The translations under genes and the position numbers were made by a program. Of a DNA stretch of 64,000 nt, positions 47,890 to 56,283 are shown piece by piece (position 1 is the stretch's first letter; every line of letters starts with the position of its first letter). Below the pieces are notes generated by a model. The model worked only from the letters and a program-made list of their open reading frames with translations, was not told the origin of the DNA and did no database searches. The stretch is from NCBI GenBank assembly GCA_963809205.1, contig CAWEIS010000003.1, positions 310,001 through 374,000 on the forward strand, in the 5' to 3' direction. The stretch comes from DATLLN01 sp963809205 (GTDB lineage Bacteria; Actinomycetota; Thermoleophilia; Gaiellales; JAICJC01).

Positions 47890-48471
47890 ATGCGGCTACT
47901 CAACTGGATCGGTGTCGTCCCGTTCCTGTGTGTGCTGACGCTGATGATCGCAGGGTGTTTCGGCGGAAGCGGCAGGCATGCGACCACCGGCGCGGCAGTC
48001 GACCACGAAATCGGTGCGAGCCCGACGCCGCCTGCCACGGTTCGGGTGATCTATCCCCTCGGCAACCAGGCGAGCCGGTTTCGCTCGGATGCCCTCGATC
48101 GTTGCCCGCCAGGCGCAGCATGTTCCATCGTGCAACTGCTCGGTTTCGTCAAACAGTCGGTGGGTCTATCGGATGGGCTCTGGCAGCGGCAAGTGACGCA
48201 GACGTTGGAGTGCGCGCCCGCGCACGGAACCTATGCTGACCCCGAAGCGACCTGTCGCGCCCTGTTCGACCTCACCCATCGGATGGCGAAGAACCGGGTC
48301 ACCGCGTGCTCCTGTCCATTAGGCACTGCGATTGCGGCGATGCAGCCGCGCGTCGTCGGAGTGATCAACGGACGCCGAACCGTCCTGCATCTCGACGCAT
48401 GCACCGTGTGCAGCCTCGGCCCGGAGGCGGCCCACGACGCACAGGTACTGATGCCCGTCCCACCGTACTGA
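47890..48471 (+). CDS. Lipoprotein with subtilisin-inhibitor-like (SSI) domain
   Basis: 193 aa. Lipoprotein signal with lipobox MIAGC (Cys23), a Thr/Ala linker and a C-terminal domain (about 85-190) following the Streptomyces subtilisin inhibitor pattern: LECAPAHGTYADPEATCRAL, a reactive-loop-like CSCPLG, and CTVCSLGPEAAHDAQ. The Cys arrangement would allow the two SSI disulfides. If correct it would be a membrane-tethered serine protease inhibitor, but the reactive site cannot be confirmed by eye. It lies between the STAS gene and the second leader RNA. Confidence 0.55.
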   Translation: MRLLNWIGVVPFLCVLTLMIAGCFGGSGRHATTGAAVDHEIGASPTPPATVRVIYPLGNQASRFRSDALDRCPPGAACSIVQLLGFVKQSVGLSDGLWQRQVTQTLECAPAHGTYADPEATCRALFDLTHRMAKNRVTACSCPLGTAIAAMQPRVVGVINGRRTVLHLDACTVCSLGPEAAHDAQVLMPVPPY

Positions 48472-48582
48472 GGGCCGCCCGTCCGAATCAGCGTCCGGGA
48501 CAACAACGGCGACGGCCTGGCCGAGGGGAACCGTTTGGCCATGCGGGCGAAACGATTTTCTCGCAAAATGCGAACTCCTGGG

Positions 48583-48611
48583 TTGCGGGTGGTGAAGCCG
48601 GTCAGTAGCTT
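48583..48611 (+). promoter_or_regulatory. Promoter of the second leader RNA
   Basis: TTGCGG (48583-48588), 17-bp spacer, TAGCTT (48606-48611). The conserved element starts 8 nt after the -10, as in copy 1. Confidence 0.6.
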
Positions 48612-48618
48612 TCCTCCT

Positions 48619-48721
48619 GCGCCGCCTGGGGCAACCAAGTAGGTCGAAGCTGGGCGTACGGGCAGTAGAGGCGACTCGAAAGTTCGTGCGTGCGGGGGAC
48701 GAAAGGTCAGCCGGGGCGGCG
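48619..48721 (+). ncRNA. Candidate structured leader RNA, copy 2 (upstream of response regulator)
   Basis: Same 103-nt architecture as 46655-46757. Closing helix CGCCGCC (48620-48626) with GGCGGCG (48715-48721). Inner helix CGTACG (48655-48660) with CGTGCG (48685-48690), where a G-T pair in copy 1 becomes T-G. Hairpin ACT-CGAA-AGT (48674-48683), where a C-G pair in copy 1 becomes T-A. The tail CCTTTTAAC follows. The regulator start is 35 nt further, with its own possible -10 between. Confidence 0.6.
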
Positions 48722-48742
48722 AATCCTTTTAACGGCTTCACG

Positions 48743-48748
48743 TACCAT
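48743..48748 (+). promoter_or_regulatory. Candidate leaderless promoter -10 of the OmpR-type regulator
   Basis: TACCAT ends 7 nt before GTG 48756. If used, it would bypass the upstream leader RNA and give two transcript forms. Confidence 0.4.
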
Positions 48749-48755
48749 CACGCTT

Positions 48756-49454
48756 GTGCCCCGGGTGCTGATCGCCGAAGACGACCGAGTGATCGCGAAC
48801 GCCATGGCGACTCACCTGCGGCGCGCCGGCATGGAGGTCGAGGTCGCGGAGGACGGCGACCGCGCACTGCGCAAGCTGCGGTTCGAGCGACCCGACCTGG
48901 CGGTGGTCGACCTGATGCTCCCCGGCGTCGACGGCTGGATGATCACGGAGACGCTGCGCGCCGAGGGCATCGAGACGCCGATCGTGATCGTCAGCGCCCG
49001 CGGCTCCGAGCACGACAAGGTGCACGCGCTGAGCATCGGCGGCGACGACTACCTGGCCAAGCCGTTCGGGATGCGCGAGTTGGTCGCCCGCGTCGAGGCG
49101 GTGCTCCGCCGGGCCGGGATGACGCCGGTCACCGGCCGCGGCCGCCGGATCGAGGCGGACGGCCTGGTGATCGACCCCGACCTGCACGCCGCGATGCTCG
49201 GCGGCCAGGACTGCGGGCTGACGCCGACGGAGTTCCGGCTGTTGTACGTGCTGGCGTCGGAGCAGGGGAGAGCGCTCAGCCGCGACCAGCTGCAGCAGCG
49301 GGTGTGGGGGATGCCCCACCGCCACCGTGACCGCACCGTCGACGTCTGCGTCCGCAAGCTGCGCGACAAGATCGACCGCCGGTCGAGCGACCGGACGTAC
49401 ATCCAGACCCACTACGGCGTCGGCTACCGGTTCGAGCCGGTCGCCCGCGCCTGA
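48756..49454 (+). CDS. OmpR/PhoB-type response regulator
   Basis: 232 aa. Receiver with EDD near residues 8-10, phospho-acceptor Asp in VVDLMLPG near 52 and conserved Lys in YLAKPFGMRE near 102. C-terminal winged helix (about 130-230) with LTPTEFRLLYVLASEQGR, RTVDVCVRKLRDKID and HYGVGYRFEP. GTG 48756 is favoured by the -10 box and by the receiver start VPRVLIAEDD. The convergent gene on the other strand is a PhoR-like kinase, overlapping by 31 bp, probably its partner. The leader RNA upstream suggests extra regulation. Confidence 0.93.
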   Translation: MPRVLIAEDDRVIANAMATHLRRAGMEVEVAEDGDRALRKLRFERPDLAVVDLMLPGVDGWMITETLRAEGIETPIVIVSARGSEHDKVHALSIGGDDYLAKPFGMRELVARVEAVLRRAGMTPVTGRGRRIEADGLVIDPDLHAAMLGGQDCGLTPTEFRLLYVLASEQGRALSRDQLQQRVWGMPHRHRDRTVDVCVRKLRDKIDRRSSDRTYIQTHYGVGYRFEPVARA

Positions 49455-50638
49455 TCGCGGTCGAGCCGGCGGGCGGCCGGCGTCGGCAGGATCACGCGGA
49501 CGGTGGCGCCGGAGCCGAGTGCGCTCTCGATCTCGGCGCGTCCGTTGTGCGCTTCGGCCACATGCTTGACGATCGCCAGGCCGAGTCCCGTGCCGGGTCC
49601 GGAGCGTGAGCCCTCGACGCGATAGAACCGCTCGAACACGTGAGGCAGGTGCTCGGGATCGATGCCGGCGCCGTCGTCGCTGACCTCGAGCTCGACCGCG
49701 CCGGACAGGCCCCTGGCGCGCACCCGTACGGCGGCCCCCGCACCGGCGTGGCGGATGGAGTTGGCGACCAGGTTGTCCAGGACGACATCGAGCAGCGGCG
49801 GTGCGATCGACGCCAGCAGCCCGCGCGTCGCCTCGCCGGACAGCTCGACCGACGCGAGCTCGGCGCCGCGCTCGTGGCGGGTGACGGCGTCGGCGACCGC
49901 GGCGGTGACGTCGGCGCTCTCTCCGCGGCCGGCCTGCTCGCCGCTCTCCAGCCGGACGAGCAGCACCATCTCCTCGATCAGGCGGCGCATGCCGTCGATC
50001 TCGTCGCGCATCCCGTCCAGCATCTCCTCGCGCTCGGTGTCCGAGAGCGGCAGCGACAGCGTGTCGACCAGCGCGAGCATGCGCGCCAGCGGCGTCCGCA
50101 GCTCGTGCGAGACGCCGGCCGAGAACAGGCTGCGGGCGTCCCGGAAGTCCGCCTCCTCGCTCTCCTCCTCGAGCACCACGGCGCACAGCCGCGTGTCGCG
50201 CCCCGGGTAGCCCCGGACGTGCGCGTGGTAGCGGCGGCGCTCTGGCTCGTACACGGTCAGCTCGACCGGCCGGGGCGGCCGGCCGGCGATGGCGTCACGG
50301 ACTGCAGCGGCCAGCGCAGCCGGCTCAGCGTCGTGGCCGCGCTGCAGCTGGGGCAGAGCCTCGCGCGCAGGGCGGTTCCACCGCACCAGGCGGCCGGACG
50401 CGTCGAACAGCAGCACGGGAAGCGGCAGCGCGGTCATCAGGGCGTCGCGGAGCGCCAGCGCCTCGGAGAGCTCGACCCGGTCGACGCGCCCGCGCATCGC
50501 CCGCCGTGCGGTCGCCGGGAGGGGGCCGCCGTCGCCGTTCAGCACGGCGTGGGTCGCCGAGCGCTCGCGCCGAAGCTGGATCAGCATCACGGCGAGCACG
50601 ACCAGCACCACCACCAGCAGCGCGATCACGGCGTCCAT
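49424..50638 (-). CDS. PAS-containing sensor histidine kinase (PhoR-like)
   Basis: 404 aa. One N-terminal membrane segment (residues 4-21), no extracytoplasmic domain, then a PAS domain (about 60-165) and HisKA with SHELRTPLARML near residue 188. HATPase_c has NLVANSIRHAG, DDGAGIDPEHLP and GTGLGLAIV. The architecture matches the PhoR/SenX3 group of intracellular-sensing kinases. The gene is transcribed toward its likely partner regulator, an unusual convergent arrangement. TACGCT on the minus strand ends 8 nt before ATG 50638. Confidence 0.92.
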   Translation of the reverse strand: MDAVIALLVVVLVVLAVMLIQLRRERSATHAVLNGDGGPLPATARRAMRGRVDRVELSEALALRDALMTALPLPVLLFDASGRLVRWNRPAREALPQLQRGHDAEPAALAAAVRDAIAGRPPRPVELTVYEPERRRYHAHVRGYPGRDTRLCAVVLEEESEEADFRDARSLFSAGVSHELRTPLARMLALVDTLSLPLSDTEREEMLDGMRDEIDGMRRLIEEMVLLVRLESGEQAGRGESADVTAAVADAVTRHERGAELASVELSGEATRGLLASIAPPLLDVVLDNLVANSIRHAGAGAAVRVRARGLSGAVELEVSDDGAGIDPEHLPHVFERFYRVEGSRSGPGTGLGLAIVKHVAEAHNGRAEIESALGSGATVRVILPTPAARRLDRDQARATGSNR

Positions 50639-50646
50639 CTGGTGCC

Positions 50647-50673
50647 AGCGTAGAGCATCGCGGTCGATATGCT
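50647..50673. promoter_or_regulatory. Divergent leaderless promoters between kinase and thrS
   Basis: Minus strand TACGCT (50652 to 50647) is 8 nt from the kinase ATG. Plus strand TATGCT (50668-50673) is 8 nt from ATG 50682. The segment between contains the inverted repeat AGCAT...ATGCT, a possible regulator site. Confidence 0.5.
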
Positions 50674-50681
50674 GCTGGGCC

Positions 50682-52586
50682 ATGCAGGTGCTCTTGCCAG
50701 ACGGGAATCCGCTCGAGCTCGAGGACGGCGCGACCGGCCTCGACGCCGCCCGCGCGATCGGCCAGCGGCTGGCCCGCGACACGATCGCCGTGGAGGTCGA
50801 CGGCGAGCTGCACGACCTCCGCCTGCCGCTGCCGGAGGGCGCGCGGTTCCGCGTGCTGACCGCGCGCGACCCCGAGGCGCTGGCCGTTCTGCGCCACTCC
50901 ACTGCGCACGTGCTAGCCGAGGCCGTCACCCACCTGTGGCCTGGCGTGCGGGTCGCGATCGGACCGGCGATCGACGACGGCTTCTACTACGACTTCGAGT
51001 TCCCGGAGCCCGTCTCGGCGGACGACCTCGGCCGGATCGAGGAGGAGATGCGGCGGATCCTCGCCGCCGAGCACCCGTTCGTGCGCACCGACGGCGTCGA
51101 CAAGGCGCAGCTCGCCGAGCAGTTCCGCGGCGAGGACCAGCCGTACAAGCTGGAGCTGGTCGAGGCCCTCGCCGACGGTGACATCAGCGTCTACGACCAG
51201 GACGGGTTCGAGGACCTGTGCCGCGGCCCGCACCTGCAAACCACCAAGCCGATCAAGGCCTTCAAGCTGCTCTCGATGGCGGGCGCATACTGGCGCGGCG
51301 ATTCGTCGAAGCCGATGCTGACCCGAATCTACGGCACCGTCTTCTTCGACCAGCAGTCGCTGGACGACCACCTCGAGCGGCTCGAGCAGGCGCGGCGCCG
51401 CGACCACCGGCGGATCGGCCGCGAGCTGCACCTGTACCACTCCAGCGAGGTGTCGCCGGGCGGCCCGTTCTGGCATCCCCGCGGGATGATCGTGTGGAAC
51501 GAGCTGACCGCACTATGGCGTGAGCTGAACCGGGCGCGCGGCTACCAGGAGGTGCGCACCCCGATCCTCTACTCGGCCGACCTGTGGAAGCAGTCCGGCC
51601 ACTGGGACAAGTTCCGCGACGACATGTTCTTCACGCAGAAGGACGACCGGCTGCTGGGGCTGAAGCCGATGAACTGCCCGGCGCACGTCCAGATCTACGC
51701 GGCCGGGCAGCGGTCGTATCGCGATCTGCCACTGCGGCTCGCCGAGCAGGGCATCGTGCACCGGGACGAGCCGTCCGGAGCGCTGCACGGCCTGATGCGG
51801 GTGATCCACATCACCCAGGACGACGCGCACATCTTCTGCACCCACGAGCAGGTGCAGGACGAGGTGATCGGCTGCCTCGAGCTCGCCCAGACGATCTACG
51901 ACATCTTCGGTCTCGACCTGCGGATCGAGCTCTCGACCCGGCCCGAGAACCGGATCGGTGACGACGCCCTGTGGGACGACGCCGAGGCGGCGCTGGAGGG
52001 CGCATTGGCGGCGGTCGGCGTCGAGTACGCGCTGAACGAGGGTGACGGGGCGTTCTACGGGCCGAAGATCGATCTGCACATGACCGACTCGATTGGCCGC
52101 TCCTGGCAGATGGGCACCATCCAGCTCGACTATCAGATGCCGGAGCGGTTCGAGATCACCTATGCCGGCGACGACAACGCCGAGCACCGGCCGGCGATGG
52201 TGCACCGCGCGCTGTTCGGCTCGTTCGAGCGTTTCATCGGCATCCTGATCGAGCACTTCGCCGGGGCGTTCCCGCTGTGGATCGCGCCGCTCCAGGTTTC
52301 TGTGCTGCCCGTTGCCGACCGGCACAACGAGTACGCGCAGTCGGTCGTCGACGAACTCGTCGGCGCGGGCATCCGCGCCGAGGCGGACACCCGCTCGGAG
52401 TCCGTCGGCCGCAAGATCGCGGAGGCCGAGGTGCAGCGCGTCCCCTACATCCTGGTGGTCGGCGATCGCGAGGCCGACGCCGGCAACGTGTCGGTGCGCC
52501 GCAGGGGCGAGGGCGATCTGGGCGCCCGGTCGGTCGCCGATCTGCGTGAGGCGCTGCTGCTCGAGATCTCGACGCGCGCTCTCTAG
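50682..52586 (+). CDS. thrS: Threonyl-tRNA synthetase
   Basis: 634 aa class II synthetase. N-terminal TGS domain (1-62), editing domain (about 65-220) with the HSTAHVLAEAV zinc-related motif, catalytic core with motif 1 near WHPRGMIVWNEL, zinc Cys in LKPMNCPAHVQIY, motif 2 RDEPSGALHGLMRVI and motif 3 VHRALFGSFERFIGIL, then the anticodon-binding domain (from about 525). Full length and intact. No T-box is seen; the start is probably leaderless. The 3' end overlaps the convergent GntR gene by 4 bp. Confidence 0.97.
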   Translation: MQVLLPDGNPLELEDGATGLDAARAIGQRLARDTIAVEVDGELHDLRLPLPEGARFRVLTARDPEALAVLRHSTAHVLAEAVTHLWPGVRVAIGPAIDDGFYYDFEFPEPVSADDLGRIEEEMRRILAAEHPFVRTDGVDKAQLAEQFRGEDQPYKLELVEALADGDISVYDQDGFEDLCRGPHLQTTKPIKAFKLLSMAGAYWRGDSSKPMLTRIYGTVFFDQQSLDDHLERLEQARRRDHRRIGRELHLYHSSEVSPGGPFWHPRGMIVWNELTALWRELNRARGYQEVRTPILYSADLWKQSGHWDKFRDDMFFTQKDDRLLGLKPMNCPAHVQIYAAGQRSYRDLPLRLAEQGIVHRDEPSGALHGLMRVIHITQDDAHIFCTHEQVQDEVIGCLELAQTIYDIFGLDLRIELSTRPENRIGDDALWDDAEAALEGALAAVGVEYALNEGDGAFYGPKIDLHMTDSIGRSWQMGTIQLDYQMPERFEITYAGDDNAEHRPAMVHRALFGSFERFIGILIEHFAGAFPLWIAPLQVSVLPVADRHNEYAQSVVDELVGAGIRAEADTRSESVGRKIAEAEVQRVPYILVVGDREADAGNVSVRRRGEGDLGARSVADLREALLLEISTRAL

Positions 52587-53338
52587 CGGTCTGACGAGCG
52601 CTTGACCGCCGAGAGGTCGATCACGAACCGGGCACGGTCGCCGCGGTACACGTCCCGGGCGTGCTCGATCGGTCTTCCGCCCGCATCGCGGGTGACCCGG
52701 GTGACCAGGATCGCCGGCGCACCGGGGCGCGTTCGCAGGTGCAAGGCGTCGTCCTCGTCGCAGGCGGTCGGCTCGATCGTCTCGTGCGCGCTGGTCGGCT
52801 CGACCCCGTAGGTCTCACGCAGCACCGCGTACAGCGACCCGAGCGCCAGGTCGTGATCGCCGAGATCGGGGCAGATCCGCTCGGGGACGTGAAACGACTC
52901 GACCAGCAGCGGCTCGTCGTCGCCGTAGCGAACTCGGCGTACCAGCCAGGCGCGATCGCCCGCGCCGAGCTCCAGCGCGGCGGCCACGACCGGGTCGCCG
53001 ACCGCCGCCAGGCCGACCTCGAGCACCCGCCCCGAGGGCTCGACGCCCTGCGCCTGCATCTGCTCGGTGAACCCGAGCAGCCGCTGCAGCGTGTGCTCGA
53101 CCCGGGGAGCGGCGACGTACGTGCCCGACCCGGGACGCCGGTAGACCACGCCGCGGCGGACGAGCAACTCGACCGCCTGGCGGGCGGTCATCCGCGACAG
53201 GCCGAAGCGCTCGGCGATCGCCCGCTCGCTCGGCACGCGGCCGCCGGGCGGCATCTCGCCGGAGGCGATCAGCTGCTCCAGCGCGTCCGCGACCTCCCGG
53301 TAACGCGGGACCGGCGGCGGTGAGGAATCCGTCGCCAC
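52583..53338 (-). CDS. GntR/HutC-type transcriptional regulator
   Basis: 251 aa. N-terminal GntR winged helix with YREVADALEQLIASG and RVPSERAIAERFGLSRMTAR near residues 35-60, and a C-terminal UTRA ligand-binding domain (about 95-240) ending RDVYRGDRARFVIDLS. UTRA domains bind sugars, amino acids or similar effectors. GTG 53338 is the likely start. The palindrome TGGTACCA lies just upstream and may be an autoregulatory operator. The effector is unknown. Confidence 0.92.
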   Translation of the reverse strand: MATDSSPPPVPRYREVADALEQLIASGEMPPGGRVPSERAIAERFGLSRMTARQAVELLVRRGVVYRRPGSGTYVAAPRVEHTLQRLLGFTEQMQAQGVEPSGRVLEVGLAAVGDPVVAAALELGAGDRAWLVRRVRYGDDEPLLVESFHVPERICPDLGDHDLALGSLYAVLRETYGVEPTSAHETIEPTACDEDDALHLRTRPGAPAILVTRVTRDAGGRPIEHARDVYRGDRARFVIDLSAVKRSSDR

Positions 53339-53348
53339 GACGGTCGTT

Positions 53349-53356
53349 TGGTACCA
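53349..53356. promoter_or_regulatory. Palindromic candidate operator TGGTACCA
   Basis: An 8-bp perfect palindrome located between the GntR gene and the divergent PASTA-like gene, 11 bp from the GntR start. It is related to TGGTAAATACCA at the livK promoter. Confidence 0.35.
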
Positions 53357-53374
53357 CACGGCCGAGTTCGTCGC

Positions 53375-53380
53375 TATGTT
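53375..53380 (+). promoter_or_regulatory. Leaderless promoter -10 of the PASTA-like gene
   Basis: TATGTT ends 6 nt before ATG 53387 and decides that start over the longer in-frame start at 53348. Confidence 0.5.
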
Positions 53381-53386
53381 GGGACG

Positions 53387-53749
53387 ATGGAGCAGACCTT
53401 GAAGGGGCGCTCCGCCCCGATCGTCCGCCGTCCCGCGGCCTCCGTGCTGATCGGCGCGGTCGTGCTCGCGGGGCTCGTGCTGGCGATCCTGCTGTACGTC
53501 GCCGGCGGCCGTGCTGCCCACGGGCAGACGCGTTATCCGATGCACAACGTGATCGGCATGCCGCTGAACCGGGCGCTCGCGGCGCTCAAGCGACCGGGGG
53601 CGAAGGTGCACGTGACGCGGGCGCACTACGGGCAGTACAACGTCGTGCTGCGCGCCACGGGATTCGACATCGACGGCACGTACGGACCGGGGTCGCAGAT
53701 CGACCTGGTGGTCGGCGGGCACGTCGACCCCGGCTTCCCTTCAGGCTGA
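53387..53749 (+). CDS. Membrane-anchored PASTA-like protein
   Basis: 120 aa. A basic N terminus, one membrane helix (about residues 22-41) and a single extracytoplasmic domain of about 65 residues resembling a PASTA repeat: NVIGMPLNRALAALKRPGAKVHVTR at its start and GSQIDLVV at its end. PASTA domains bind peptidoglycan fragments or beta-lactams in kinases and PBPs, but no such domain is attached here. The 3' end overlaps the convergent PucR gene by 9 bp. Confidence 0.7.
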   Translation: MEQTLKGRSAPIVRRPAASVLIGAVVLAGLVLAILLYVAGGRAAHGQTRYPMHNVIGMPLNRALAALKRPGAKVHVTRAHYGQYNVVLRATGFDIDGTYGPGSQIDLVVGGHVDPGFPSG

Positions 53750-55154
53750 CGCGGACTCGACCCGCTCCGCCAGCAGCACCAGCTCACACAGCAGGCGGTC
53801 CTCCGGCCGGCGCAGATCGAGCCCGGTGAGCTGCTCCATGCGGCGCAGCCGGTAGCGTACGGTGTTGCGGTGGACGTACAGCACCTCCGCGGTGCGGGCG
53901 ACGCTGCCGCCGCAGCGCACGTACGCCGTCAGCGTCTCCCGAAGCGGTGCCGGCAGCGGCGCCAGCGTGCGGTCCCGCAGCCGGTCGAGCTCCGCGCCGC
54001 GTAGGTGCCCGACCAGCGCGTCGTAGGTCTCGACATCCGCGTAGCGATGCAGCCGGCCCGGGACCGGCGAGGGCGGCGCCGAGCCGCCACGCCCGCTCGG
54101 CGCGGGCCAGCGCGGCGGGCAGGCCGGCCACGCCGTCCTCGCTGGGGGCGATGCCGCCTGCGGCGTCCAGCTGCGAGCCGGCGGAGACAACGGCCACGGT
54201 GCGGCCGGCCTCGTGCCGCACCAGATCGAGACCGGTCAGGTTGCGGCGGCCCTCGAGCACGGCGACCGCCGGCGCGGGCGGCAGCTCGACGCCGAGCACG
54301 GCCGCCTCGCGCTGCGCATCCTCCGGCGTCAGCACGCCGCCGACGAGGTCGCGGACGAACACCGCAAGCCGCTCGCGCTCGGCCCGCAGCTCGCGGTCCG
54401 ACCGGGAGATCTCCAGCGCGACAACGGTTGCGACCTGTTCCAGCGCCTGCGCGTCGTCGTCTGTGGGTGCCCGCTCGCCGAACAGCAGCACGCGTCCGTG
54501 CAGCATGCCCCGGGCGACCACCGGCGCGGCCAGCGCCGCCTCCGGCCGCGGGTCGGCGAGCGGCTCGCCGGAGGGCAGGAAGCCCGCCAGCGGCCGGCCG
54601 CGGGCATCCTCGACCAGCACCGGATTGCCGAGCAGGGCGGCGGCCCGGCGGACGATGCGGGGCAGCCGGGCACCCTCCGCCGCCAGCCGCACGAGCTCGC
54701 GGTGGATGTCGGCCGAGCGGCGCAGCCGGGCGTATGAGCGGCTGACCAGCCGCTCATAGATGCTCTGCGAGATCTCGACGAATGCCACCTCACGGGGCAG
54801 CTCGAACACCGGCAGCCCGTGGCGGTCGGCCTGCCGGCGCACCGCGATGGGCACCTGCTCGAGGTAGTAGCCGCACTTGACGACCATCGCCGCCACGCCG
54901 CACTCGACCAGCCGTCGTGCCAGCTCGCGCTGCAACTCGGCGTCGTCGCGCAGGTTGTACGCGGTCGTCAGCAGCAGGTCGCCCTCCTCCAGGTAGTCGG
55001 CGTAGTCATCGAGCACCTCCATCCACTGCACGCGGCGCGCGGTGCGGTCGAGGCCGTCGCGGCCGGCTCGCAGCGTTGCGGTGCCCAGGGCGGTGGTGGC
55101 CGCCAGCTCCGCGATGGTGATGCCGTCGCCGTTGTGCATGTGACCAAGGATCAT
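53741..55154 (-). CDS. PucR-family transcriptional regulator, one frameshift
   Basis: About 471 aa when repaired. N-terminal PucR-type ligand domain (residues about 12-130; ITIAELAATTALGTATLRAG and QWMEVLDDYADYLEEGDLLL), a GGDEF-like middle segment, and the C-terminal helix-turn-helix (HTH_30) VARTAEVLYVHRNTVRYRLR. An extra base near 54068 breaks the frame before the HTH. The gene is divergent from the amide/peptide catabolic operon and is the obvious candidate for its regulator; PucR proteins typically respond to purine or amide degradation products. Start ATG 55154, alternatively ATG 55139. Confidence 0.87.
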
Positions 55155-55237
55155 CCAGTAGATCTGTCCGCATGTCCAGTTCCTCGCCCGCCGCGGCGGC
55201 GGTACGGTCGTTCGGTGACGCCGGACGCTGGACCGTC

Positions 55238-56283
55238 ATGCCCCTGAGTGCTGCCGCCCGCTACGGGCTGCACCGCGTGCTCGACGGCCCGGGCGTGTTT
55301 CCGCAGCCCGCGCAGCGGCTGGACAACGACCCCCGGATCTCGGACGCCGAAATGCTGGTTCGGCGTCGAGCGCCTGAACCTGGACTCGGCCTCCTTCCGC
55401 CAGCTGCGCGAGGCGGCCGGCGGCGAGCCGTCGCGGATCGCCGGCGAGGTGGAGCGGATCGTCGCCGAGCGGGGCAAGATGCACAACCCGGTGACCGGGT
55501 CGGGCGGGATGCTGATCGGCACCGTCGCCGAGGTCGGCAGCCTCGTCCGGGAGACGCGCGATGTGCGGCCCGGGCAGCGGATCGCCAGCCTGATCTCGCT
55601 GACGCTGACGCCGCTACGGCTCGACCGGGTGCTGGACGTCGACATGCGCCACGGCCAGATCGCGGTCGAGGGCTCGGCCGTACTGTTCGAGTCGAGCCCG
55701 TTCGCCGTGCTCCCCGATGACATCGGGGAGCGGATCGCGCTGGCGGCCCTCGACGTCGCCGGCGCGCCGTCACGGACGGCGTCGATCGTCAAGCCGGGCG
55801 ACTCCGTGCTGCTGGTCGGCGGTGGCGGAACGTCGGGTCTGCTGACGCTGCACGAGGCGCGCAAGCATGCCGGGCCGTCGGGCACCGTCGCCGTCACCGA
55901 TCTGTCCGACGCGCGCGCTGGACGACGTCGCCCGGACGGGCCTCGCCGATCACCTGGTGGCGGTCGACGCGACCGATCCGCTGGCGCTCTACGAGGCGGT
56001 GATCGACGCGACCGGCGGCGAGGTGGACATCTCCGTCAACCTGGTCAACGTCGGCGGCTCGGAGCTGGGCACGATCCTGCTGACCAAGGAGACCGGCACG
56101 ATCCTGTTCTTCTCGATGGCGACGTCGTTCACGGCGGCGGCGCTGGGCGCCGAGGGGCTGGGCAGGGCGACGACCATGCTGATCGGGAACGGCCACATGC
56201 CCGACTGCGGGCTGACCGCGCTGAACGTGCTCCGCGAGAACGACGAGATCCACGCCATCTTCAAGGAGCGGTATGGCGGATAG
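55238..56283 (+). CDS. kdd: L-erythro-3,5-diaminohexanoate dehydrogenase, two frameshifts
   Basis: About 348 aa when repaired. It oxidatively deaminates 3,5-diaminohexanoate in the lysine fermentation pathway. The sequence follows the Kdd family: RYGLHRVLDGPGVFPQ start, NLDSASFRQLREAAGGE, GKMHNPVTGSGGMLIGTV, LDVAGAPSRTASIVKPGDSV, the NAD loop VGGGGTSGLLTL and GTILFFSMATSFTAAALGAE. Extra bases near 55362 and 55917 break the frame. The other lysine-fermentation genes (aminomutases, Kce, Kal) are not in the window, so a related amino-acid substrate is possible. It heads the operon with amidase-like and peptide-transport genes. Confidence 0.85.
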
